Shown here one piece after another: positions 16,726 to 23,833 of a DNA stretch of 64,000 nt (position 1 is the stretch's first letter; every line of letters begins with the position of its first letter). The DNA lies in the NCBI GenBank assembly GCA_964242945.1, contig CAXTCF010000002.1, positions 1 to 64,000 of the forward strand, in the 5' to 3' direction. The notes under the pieces are model-generated. The model had not been told where the DNA came from. It saw only the letters and a program-made list of their open reading frames with translations, and ran no database searches. The DNA comes from Mesorhizobium_B sp964242945. Its GTDB lineage: Bacteria; Pseudomonadota; Alphaproteobacteria; Rhizobiales; Rhizobiaceae. A program made the position numbers and the translations under genes.

Positions 16726-18382
16726 TCTCCGAAACCCGCGTCGCCTCACTGACGATGTCGAGTTCCGCCAGGACGTCCAGCAGCAACCCGGGCAGTACGT
16801 CGAAAGCGTAGGGTTCGTGCAGGCGCTCAAGCGGCGTGTGGTAGTCCCGGCCCCATGGACCGATATTGATCGTGGGGATGTCCGCGATCGCGCCTTTTGC
16901 GGGCCAGCGCACGTTTTCCCGCCAAAGCGGCGTGTTGGCAGCCACGGTCGGCAGTTCCCCCGCGTCCGCCTCGCCGAAGAAGCTCATGTCGGAGATGCCG
17001 GCGAAATAGGGCACGCAGGAAGCGGAATTGCCGTGGCGCTCCTCCGAGCGGGCAGCGGTGCGGTGCGCTGCCTCTCTCAGCCGAACGGCGTCGGGCGAGT
17101 CGGAAAGGTTGGTGGGCAGATACGGGATCGAACCGAAGCCGGTGACGATCGCCGGCCCGACAAGGCCGCTCAAGCTCCAAGCCCGTTCCGCCTTAACGCG
17201 GCACTGCTCCGGCAGGGACAATCTGCTGGCGGCTAAGCGCTCGCCCAAGGCGTGCAGCAGGTCTCCATTTTCAGGCCTGTTTGCGAAGGCCGCGGCTTCC
17301 ACGGCGGCATAGCGGTGCAGGGCTACCGGCGGTAGGATGGAATCATCACGGCCGATGCGAACTTGCAACGCTTCCACGTGCGCCGCGGCAGCTTGTGCGC
17401 AGAGCACGTCGAAGCGGTCGAGCACCTGATTGGGGGTGCGGCGATAGCTCAGCACGTTGAAGGTCAAAAAGGCCGAGGCCGGCGTGGTGACGTCGTAGGC
17501 TTCCTTGCCGTCACGCAGGCTGAGCAGGCTGGGCGGCGTGCCGGATTGTCCGGCCGTGTCATCGGTCAGTTCCGACGCCCATTCCACGCGGGCCGCGATC
17601 GCGGCGGCCAGCGCGCCGGCGTTCAGCCCGTTGAGCGGAAAGCCGCTATGGGTCGGCGTGCCCACGACGAGCGCTGTGGGCAGCAGCTTGCCCACCGTGC
17701 CGAGCGCGATCACCCGGCCGGCGGTTCCGTCGCCATCGTCGGCGATGGCATCCAAGTTGATCGCGGCGACGAGGTCGAGCCCATGCTCGGCAGCGATGGT
17801 TCGCAGGGCAGGGGCGGCCGCACGGGCGCCGGCGGAATTGTTCTCCTCGTCCGGCACGGCGATGAAGAGGAGATTGCCTTCAAAGCCGGTACCGGCTTCA
17901 GCGACGGCCTCGCAGGTTGCAAGCCCAGCTGCGAGGCCCGCTTTCATGTCCAGAAGACCGCGCCCCGGAAGGAAGCCGCCAGCGGTGAAATCGGAACGCG
18001 CACGGGCCCTAGCCGCCGTGCCGGCTTGGCTTGCCAGATCGGCCGCAAGCGCCTCAGTCAGCCGTACAGGGTCGGTGGCAAGTTCCTTGAGGTCGCCGTA
18101 GTCCTCCACAGAGACCGTGTCGTAGTGCCCGGTGAGGATCACGGTGCGCTGGCCGCGCCCGCGCAGAAGCAGGAACACGCAGTGGCGGGAATCCCCGGCA
18201 AAGACAGGAAGCGTCCAGACGGTTGTTCGCTCATGAAAAGCCGCATGCGTGTGCAGTTGCTCCGCCAGCCAAGGCCCAAAGGCGGCTTCGTCGGCGCTTC
18301 CCGTGACGCTCGGCCTGTTCGTCAGCTTGAGAGCCCAGGCCTTGGCTGCGGCTGCAAGATGTCTGCGGTCAGTTAATCTCAT
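16712..18382 (-). CDS. M20 family metallo-amidohydrolase (RocB-like)
   Basis: The ATG at 18382 overlaps the stop of the MttB-family gene (ATGA), giving 556 residues, close to the RocB-like M20 type. Zinc-binding motifs are TGHYDTV (His about 86), GLLDMKAG (bridging Asp), PDEENNS (catalytic glutamate pair) and NLDAIAD. M20 enzymes cleave amide or peptide bonds, and RocB-like members are linked to arginine use. Coupling with a trimethylamine-methyltransferase homologue suggests the pair handles an amide or N-methylated compound. No signal peptide is visible, so it is cytoplasmic. Confidence 0.87.
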   Translation of the reverse strand: MRLTDRRHLAAAAKAWALKLTNRPSVTGSADEAAFGPWLAEQLHTHAAFHERTTVWTLPVFAGDSRHCVFLLLRGRGQRTVILTGHYDTVSVEDYGDLKELATDPVRLTEALAADLASQAGTAARARARSDFTAGGFLPGRGLLDMKAGLAAGLATCEAVAEAGTGFEGNLLFIAVPDEENNSAGARAAAPALRTIAAEHGLDLVAAINLDAIADDGDGTAGRVIALGTVGKLLPTALVVGTPTHSGFPLNGLNAGALAAAIAARVEWASELTDDTAGQSGTPPSLLSLRDGKEAYDVTTPASAFLTFNVLSYRRTPNQVLDRFDVLCAQAAAAHVEALQVRIGRDDSILPPVALHRYAAVEAAAFANRPENGDLLHALGERLAASRLSLPEQCRVKAERAWSLSGLVGPAIVTGFGSIPYLPTNLSDSPDAVRLREAAHRTAARSEERHGNSASCVPYFAGISDMSFFGEADAGELPTVAANTPLWRENVRWPAKGAIADIPTINIGPWGRDYHTPLERLHEPYAFDVLPGLLLDVLAELDIVSEATRVSEIRSG

Positions 18383-19905
18383 GCAGGGATCGCGGCGCCG
18401 CCCTCGCGGGTGCGGCGCGCCGTGAAGTCGGCGAGCGCCTCGCGCGCGCCAGCGTCGAGCGGCGGAGGCTCGAACTCCCTGATGACCTTCTTCCAGATCC
18501 CGCTGGCGCGCTCGGTGGCGGTGCGGGCGCCGTCTTCCGTCCAGGCGCCAAAATTGCGCCAGTCCGAAACCAGCGGCTGATAGAAGGCCGTCTCGTAGCG
18601 CGCCATGGTGTGGGCGGAGCCGAAGAAGTGCCCGCCGGGCTCCACTTCCGCGATCGCCTCGAAAAGGCCGTCCACGTCCTGCTCGCCGCTTTGCAGCACC
18701 TCGGCCAGCACCTGCAGCATCTCGACGTCGAGGATGAACTTTTCGAGGGAGGCCGCCAGCCCGCTTTCCAGCCATCCGGCGGCGTGGATCATCATGTTGA
18801 CGCCGCCCATCAGCGCCCCCCAGGCCGAGTTGAGGAACTCGTAGGCGGCCTGGGCATCCGGCGCGTTGGAGGCGGTCGCGGCCGAGCCGCGCCAGGGCAG
18901 GCCGACCCGGCGTGCCAGCTGGCCGGCGCCGAAGGCCGCGCGAACGAACTCCGGCGTGCCGAAAGCCGGCGAGCCCGACTTCATATCGACGTTCGACGTG
19001 AAGGAGCCATAGACCACCGGCGCGCCGGGCTTCACCAGCTGGGAAAGCGCCTCGGCATGCTGAAGCGCGAGCGCGCCGGCGATCGTGATCGGCGCCATCG
19101 CGCCGGCCAGCGTGAAGGGCGTGATCACGGAAATCTGTCCGACCCGCGCGAAGTCGATGATGCCCTGGCACATCGGCACATCGAGCTGGCGCGGGCTGTT
19201 GGTGTTGATCACCGTGTAGCACCACGGCCGCGCGGCAAACGCGGCCTCGTCGAGTCCGCGGCCGAGGCGCACCATCTCGAACACGTCGCGAACCTGAGCG
19301 CTGCCGCGGGCGTAGGCGAAAACCGGCTTGTCCGAGAGCGTCAGCTGGCTTTCCAGCTGTGCGAGGTGGCGCAGTTCCACCGGAACATCCTGCGGCTCGA
19401 CGCTGGAGCCCTGGATGTGCAGCACCTCGAAGTGCTGGGAGAGCTTGATAAAATCCTGCATGTCGGCCAGCGTGCCCGCCCGCTTGCCGCGCTCGATGTC
19501 CGTCACGTTGGGCGGCCCGCCGACGCAAAGAAAGGCGACGGCATCGCCGCCCAGCCTCACGTTGCGCTTGGGGCACGCGCCGTGAAGCGTGAAGCTGCCG
19601 GGTGCCGCGGACAAGGCCCAGGCCACCAACTCAGGGTCGAGGAACACCATGGCGGAGGTCTCCTCCACACGGGCGCCGGCCTGCGCGAAGAGCATCCGCG
19701 CCTCGGCATTCAGCACTTTGATGCCGAGTTCGGCGAGAACCCGAAGGGCCGTGTTGTGGATGTGCTCGACCTGGTCGTCGGAGAAGCTCCGCTGCAGCGC
19801 AAACGGATTGCGCAGGTCACGGTAGGATGGCTTGCCCGCGCCCACCCCGCGCGGGGACTTGTCCCGCTGGGACCGCCTATGTGACCGCTGCGGGCGCTCG
19901 TTCAA
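18379..19905 (-). CDS. MttB-family methyltransferase, non-pyrrolysine
   Basis: The TTG at 19905 is chosen because TAGGAG lies seven bases upstream and the protein then begins LNERPQR, like other rhizobial members; 508 residues. There is no in-frame amber codon, so this is the MtgB-like class that lacks pyrrolysine. Family features include an arginine-rich N-terminus, FLCVGGPPNVTD, YTVINTNSPRQLD, ITPFTLAGAMAPIT and GHFFGSAHTM near the end. Such enzymes demethylate glycine betaine, proline betaine, carnitine or similar amines and pass the methyl to a corrinoid protein. No corrinoid protein gene is next to it, so the methyl acceptor must be encoded elsewhere. Confidence 0.9.
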   Translation of the reverse strand: MNERPQRSHRRSQRDKSPRGVGAGKPSYRDLRNPFALQRSFSDDQVEHIHNTALRVLAELGIKVLNAEARMLFAQAGARVEETSAMVFLDPELVAWALSAAPGSFTLHGACPKRNVRLGGDAVAFLCVGGPPNVTDIERGKRAGTLADMQDFIKLSQHFEVLHIQGSSVEPQDVPVELRHLAQLESQLTLSDKPVFAYARGSAQVRDVFEMVRLGRGLDEAAFAARPWCYTVINTNSPRQLDVPMCQGIIDFARVGQISVITPFTLAGAMAPITIAGALALQHAEALSQLVKPGAPVVYGSFTSNVDMKSGSPAFGTPEFVRAAFGAGQLARRVGLPWRGSAATASNAPDAQAAYEFLNSAWGALMGGVNMMIHAAGWLESGLAASLEKFILDVEMLQVLAEVLQSGEQDVDGLFEAIAEVEPGGHFFGSAHTMARYETAFYQPLVSDWRNFGAWTEDGARTATERASGIWKKVIREFEPPPLDAGAREALADFTARRTREGGAAIPA

Positions 19906-20020
19906 GAAGCGTCTCCTAATGCGAAAGGGATGAGCGACTGTCGGCCGGGCGCGAGCCTCCGTCAATATCCTTGCAAGGGTTGGCCGACTAAATCCCAGTG
20001 GATGCGGTTCGACGGTCTGG

Positions 20021-20107
20021 CGGAGGGAGTGGGATTCGAACCCACGGTGGAGTTGCCCCCACGCCGGTTTTCAAGACCGGTGCCTTAAACCGCTCGGCCA
20101 TCCCTCC
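20021..20107 (-). tRNA. tRNA-Ser (anticodon UGA)
   Basis: On the minus strand the sequence folds as a serine tRNA with a long variable arm. The acceptor stem GGAGGGA (20107-20101) pairs with TCCCTCC (20028-20022), and the G complementary to base 20021 is the discriminator. The anticodon stem-loop is CCGGT-CTTGAAA-ACCGG with TGA at positions 34-36, and the T-loop GGGTTCGAATCCC is perfect. CCA is not encoded. It marks the boundary between the accessory block and the caspase/uvrA region. Confidence 0.96.
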
Positions 20108-20418
20108 AAGCTTTGTGTCCCTTAGGCTTTCGGGTGTCGCAGTCGCCACATAAAGCTGGGCTGCCACGCAAACTGCAACTGTTCAGATTTGGAAGCTGCG
20201 CTTATAGCCGCGCGAAGTGCAGCGTCAACCTGCTCCGCCGCATCTACGGCGACACGATTTCCACCTAAAAAGTTTGGATCGCCCTTGCTGATCGCCAATA
20301 TCTGGAATGCGGAAGGCAGCGAAGAACCTGGTCAACTTTTCGTCTGACCTTGCGCGGCCATGACGACGCGGAGGCCGTTCCCCTTGGCGCTTGCTATGAG
20401 CCATGACATCGTTTCGGA
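20108..20418. other. Intergenic region
   Basis: This 311-bp stretch lies upstream of tRNA-Ser on one strand and of the small lipoprotein gene on the other. Nothing coding is convincing. It should hold the tRNA promoter, but no clear -35/-10 pair was identified by eye. Confidence 0.4.
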
Positions 20419-20700
20419 ATGAGATTGCTCCCACTCGTTCTTGTCAGTGTCCTATCCATGTCCGCATGTTCGACGGCGACGGATCGCAGCCGGCTCATGT
20501 TGGAGACAGCGGTCGGCCGCGAAAGTGCTGATGCCGCCTGGATCGAGCAGAACGGGCCGTCCGCAACGCCTCGCGACGGTTGGGTAAAAACGGTCAGCGG
20601 CTGGTACCGCAGCACTGAAGCGTGCTTGCGATATCGAGGGTACGACACAAGCGGTACCCCCTTGTCGCTCGCCGAGGAATGTTTGGAGACGGGCATCTGA
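20419..20700 (+). CDS. Small putative lipoprotein
   Basis: The protein has 93 residues and opens with MRLLPLVLVSVLSMSAC, a short basic start, hydrophobic core and lipobox ending in a cysteine at residue 17. The mature part is short and polar with two further cysteines (EACLRY and EECLETG), which could form a disulfide in the periplasm. No family is recognised. The ribosome binding site is weak (TTTCGGA). It lies between tRNA-Ser and the convergent caspase-like gene. Confidence 0.6.
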   Translation: MRLLPLVLVSVLSMSACSTATDRSRLMLETAVGRESADAAWIEQNGPSATPRDGWVKTVSGWYRSTEACLRYRGYDTSGTPLSLAEECLETGI

Positions 20701-20741
20701 TGGGAAGCCGGCCCCTTATAGATGGTCTGAACCTTGGCTGA

Positions 20742-23222
20742 TCACTCTGCACGTGCGCCGAGCGCCTTTTCGACCATAGCAATCCAACCTTCATAGGCGG
20801 CGGGCAGGCGGCTTTCGGCTTTTAGCTTCTTCAGCAGATCGAGCGCGGAATGGAAGTTGCCGGCCGCGTCAATGCCGGCTTGGCCTAGCTTGAAGCGGCT
20901 GAAGGCCGCGTCCACGGCGCGCTGCACGTTTTCCGGGTCGGCGGCGAACTGCGCTTCTGCGATCTTCGCCCCTGCCTGGTAGTTGCCGCCGGCGCCGCTC
21001 CGGTTGCCCTGGAGCAGCAGGATGTCGCCGACGCGGTTGAAAGCGATCGAGAGGTCCCGTTGCCATTCGGCGTTGGTCGGGTCGATCTCTGCCAGATACT
21101 GTGCGATGGCCAGCGCGGACTCGTAGCTTTGAAGCGCCGCCGCGAGGTCGCCGGCCTCCTGCATCGCGCCGCCGAGCTTATTGAGGCCGATTCCCAGATC
21201 GCGCCGTCCTTGCGTGTCGCCGGGATCGCGAGCGACGAGCTTGCGCGTGATCTCCACGGAGCGGCGGAAAGGGTCGAGCGCGGCTTTGTTGTCTCCGCCG
21301 AGGCGGCGCAGATCGCCGATGGCGTTGAGCGTAACGGAAAGGTCCCGCTGCATTTCGGCATCGTCGGGACGCTTGGCCGCCAATTCCTCGGCAAGCCCAA
21401 GCGACGCCTGCTGCTCGGCGAGCGCTCCAGCGAAGTCGTTGCCGAGGCGCAGGGCCTGGCCGATCTTGCTGTGGGCGATGCCGACGTCGCGCCTCAGGCT
21501 GTCGTCTCCCGGCAGTTCAGCCACGAGGAACCCGGCGATCTTCAGCGCCTTGCGGTGATCCACGACGGCTTCCTGCCACAGGCCCAGCGCGCGTCTGGCA
21601 TCGCCCGTTTTGTTGAAGCTGAAGCCGAGGTCCCGCAGGTATTGAAACTGCGGGTCGCGGTCGATCAGCGCGGACAAAGTGGCACGGCTCGCTTCGAAGT
21701 CACGGATCGCCCCGGCGATGTCGCCCTGGTCCATCCTGACGGCTGCCAGCTTGTCGCGCGCGACAATCAGGTCGCGCTGGTATTGGTTGTTGTCCGGCGC
21801 ATGTCCGGCCCGCCGTTCGGCCGCCTCGACCATCCGGCCGAACGCGCCGGTGGCAGCCTTGAGGTTGCCGACGGTCTGCTGCATCGTGCCGATCAGTTCC
21901 AGGGAAAGCACCTGCTGGTAGCGGGCCTCGTCGGGTAGGCCGAAACCCTCGATCTCACCGTAAAGCTCGGCCGCCTTCTCGTAGTCCCCGATGGCGAGGT
22001 CGTAGCGCAATGCGGCACGCGCTGCGCCGCCGGAAAGGTAGTGCGTATCGGCTTCCGACAGCGTCCGCTCGACCAGGCGGCTTTTCAGGTCTTCGCGCGA
22101 GGCGTCGTCGATGCCGGCGGCCTGGGCGAGCAGGGCGCGAGCCTCTTCGAAAGAGCCGAGGGCCAGCTTGGCTTCGGCTTGCCCGCGCAATTCGGCGACC
22201 TTGGGATCGGCCGAAGCGAATTTGCGCAGGCCGGCGCGAACTTGGACAAAGGCTTGAGCGGCCTCCTTCAGCTTGGCGCGCCGGGCGGAGTCGCTTAAGG
22301 ACGAACCATCGGCTGTGATCAACGCTGCGTAGAGCGGCGCCAGCGGCATGTCTGCGCTCGCCGCAGCGGCCTCGACTTCGCCGCGTAGGGCAGGCGTGAT
22401 GTCCGCCATGGCGAGCAGCAGACGGTCGCGCTCCGGCAGGGGCCGGCCGCCTTCCGCGGCGAAGAAGAGTTTCGGCAGGCCGTTCTCGATGTAGGGCAGT
22501 TGATGCCCGCGGGTGAGGTCATAGACTTCCTGCTGCACCAGCGTCAGCACCGAGCGGATTTCGAGGCCTTCGGTCGGCAGGAACTTCGCCAGCGCGGCGG
22601 AAAAAGGCGAGTTGTCGCCGGTGCCATCCGAGGCGGTTTCGCCAGGCGCCGCCGAGAACGAGAAGAGCACGTTCTCTGCTCGCCCCATGCGGCCCAGCCC
22701 AGGCTTCAACGCTTTGGCCACTGGCTGCTTCAGCGGCTGCACGCTGCGCCCGTCGCCTCCCGTTCCGCCGAACGGATCGCTGCGGCAGGCATCGAGCACG
22801 ACTAGGCCGATCTTGGCCCCGGCCGTGACCGCGTCGCGCACTTCGTTCAAACCGAGGCTGGTTTCCTGCAAGCGGTCCAGCGACGAAGGATCGGCATCCA
22901 CGGGGAGGAGGCGGTTGTCGCCGGAAAGCTCGACGCCGTGCCCGGAGAAGAAGATAAGCGCTACGTCAGCTCCGTCGGCATCCTCCTCGAAGTCGCGCAA
23001 GGCCCGCTTCAAGCGCTTCAGCGTCCCATTGCGAACCGCAGAAACCTCAAAGCCGACTTTTTCGAGGGCGGCCTCCACGGCCCTGCCGTCATTGCCCGCG
23101 TTCTTCAGCGTGCGAAGGTTCTGGTAGTCGTCGGCCGTGAGAACGAGCGCGATCCGCTGCCCGGCAAGGGCCGGCAAGCTAAGCAGAAGGCAGGCGAGAA
23201 CGGCTGCCAACAGCCGGACCAT
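20742..23222 (-). CDS. Periplasmic caspase-like (C14) protein with TPR repeats
   Basis: The start ATG 23222 gives 826 residues; a TTG seven codons upstream is also open. MVRLLAAVLACLLLSLPALA is a typical signal peptide with an AxA-like cleavage site, so the protein should be exported. A caspase p20-like domain follows: IALVLTADDYQNL, FFSGHGVE (catalytic His about 95) and VLDACRSDPF (catalytic Cys about 146). Residues from about 280 hold helical TPR-like repeats (for example GDIAGAIRDFEASRATLS and GDLAAALQSYESALAIA). Export is common for orthocaspases of rhizobia but their substrates are unknown. It is transcribed alone, downstream of a strong terminator. Confidence 0.88.
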   Translation of the reverse strand: MVRLLAAVLACLLLSLPALAGQRIALVLTADDYQNLRTLKNAGNDGRAVEAALEKVGFEVSAVRNGTLKRLKRALRDFEEDADGADVALIFFSGHGVELSGDNRLLPVDADPSSLDRLQETSLGLNEVRDAVTAGAKIGLVVLDACRSDPFGGTGGDGRSVQPLKQPVAKALKPGLGRMGRAENVLFSFSAAPGETASDGTGDNSPFSAALAKFLPTEGLEIRSVLTLVQQEVYDLTRGHQLPYIENGLPKLFFAAEGGRPLPERDRLLLAMADITPALRGEVEAAAASADMPLAPLYAALITADGSSLSDSARRAKLKEAAQAFVQVRAGLRKFASADPKVAELRGQAEAKLALGSFEEARALLAQAAGIDDASREDLKSRLVERTLSEADTHYLSGGAARAALRYDLAIGDYEKAAELYGEIEGFGLPDEARYQQVLSLELIGTMQQTVGNLKAATGAFGRMVEAAERRAGHAPDNNQYQRDLIVARDKLAAVRMDQGDIAGAIRDFEASRATLSALIDRDPQFQYLRDLGFSFNKTGDARRALGLWQEAVVDHRKALKIAGFLVAELPGDDSLRRDVGIAHSKIGQALRLGNDFAGALAEQQASLGLAEELAAKRPDDAEMQRDLSVTLNAIGDLRRLGGDNKAALDPFRRSVEITRKLVARDPGDTQGRRDLGIGLNKLGGAMQEAGDLAAALQSYESALAIAQYLAEIDPTNAEWQRDLSIAFNRVGDILLLQGNRSGAGGNYQAGAKIAEAQFAADPENVQRAVDAAFSRFKLGQAGIDAAGNFHSALDLLKKLKAESRLPAAYEGWIAMVEKALGARAE

Positions 23223-23344
23223 GGAGGTTTGTCCCGAAACCAAAGCCGGACAAGCTCACATGAAGAGCCGGTGGCTTCAAGCCGACGTAAGAGGGCTTCA
23301 ACAGCAGGCTTGTGCGGCGAGCCGAAGCGAACAGCGTTGGTCAA

Positions 23345-23378
23345 AAAGAAAGGGCCTGTGCGAGGGGAGCACAGGCCC
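23345..23378 (-). terminator. Rho-independent terminator on the minus strand
   Basis: On the minus strand a perfect 10-bp stem GGGCCTGTGC / GCACAGGCCC (23378-23352) with a seven-base loop is followed at once by TTTCTTTTTG. It ends a leftward transcript that begins between here and uvrA, where no protein gene is evident, and insulates the caspase-like gene. Confidence 0.85.
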
Positions 23379-23640
23379 ATTGAGGACCGCTCTTGAGGGG
23401 GTGGGGACGAGCAGTCCGACCTAAGAATGTCGGCGAGAGCCGAAGGTTCCGAAAAAAGTTGAGGCCCGCGACACAAGAAGTCAGCAGGCCTCTACACCCC
23501 CTCAGGTGTTCTGCACCAGCCGGGGTCGCTTCTTCAATGCACGGAACGGCCGCGAGGTTCCGAGCGACATCCGTCTGCTTGCAGAGAGCTAAATCAGCGC
23601 CAATCGCAGGTAGTGCAATCAAGTCCTCCGCGGCGCAGAA
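23379..23640 (-). ncRNA. Candidate structured RNA upstream of the terminator
   Basis: The region between divergent uvrA and the terminator holds nested inverted repeats when read leftwards. GTCGCT and AGCGAC enclose CGGAAC/GTTCCG near 23525-23570. ACACC/GGTGT lies near 23500, GAGGCC/GGCCTC encloses 23461-23493, and CCGAC/GTCGG lies near 23420-23435. The open frame across it runs through the terminator hairpin, so it is not a credible protein. No match to tmRNA, RNase P, 4.5S or tRNA signatures was seen; 6S-like structure cannot be excluded. The 5' end is not determined. The remaining bases from 23641 to 23833 contain the uvrA promoter region. Confidence 0.5.
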
Positions 23641-23716
23641 CACGTTTGCAGCCTGATCACTTGGTCGCCGGGCAGCAGATGTCAGCAGGGCGGACTATTG
23701 AGGCAGAAGGCGGTTT

Positions 23717-23731
23717 GTTTCCTTTGCGTTC
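23717..23731 (+). promoter_or_regulatory. Putative LexA (SOS) box upstream of uvrA
   Basis: GTTT-CCTTTGC-GTTC matches the alphaproteobacterial LexA direct repeat GTTC-N7-GTTC with one mismatch, about 100 bp before the uvrA start. uvrA is a classic SOS gene, which supports the call. Confidence 0.6.
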
Positions 23732-23833
23732 TCATCTTCCTATCTGATATGAACGCGGCGGTGCACCGGGACAGAGCGCGTTTTTTGTCAGCCGCCTGCG
23801 TGACAGCCCCCGCAACTTCCTAGTTAAGACGAC

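Noticed and set aside
18383..19576. Apparent 398-residue N-terminal extension of the M20 hydrolase
   Set aside because: It is an out-of-frame reading of the MttB-family gene; the hydrolase starts at the ATG overlapping that gene's stop.
23341..23643. A 100-codon minus-strand protein
   Set aside because: The frame reads straight through a perfect intrinsic terminator, so it is unlikely to be translated; treated as candidate RNA instead.
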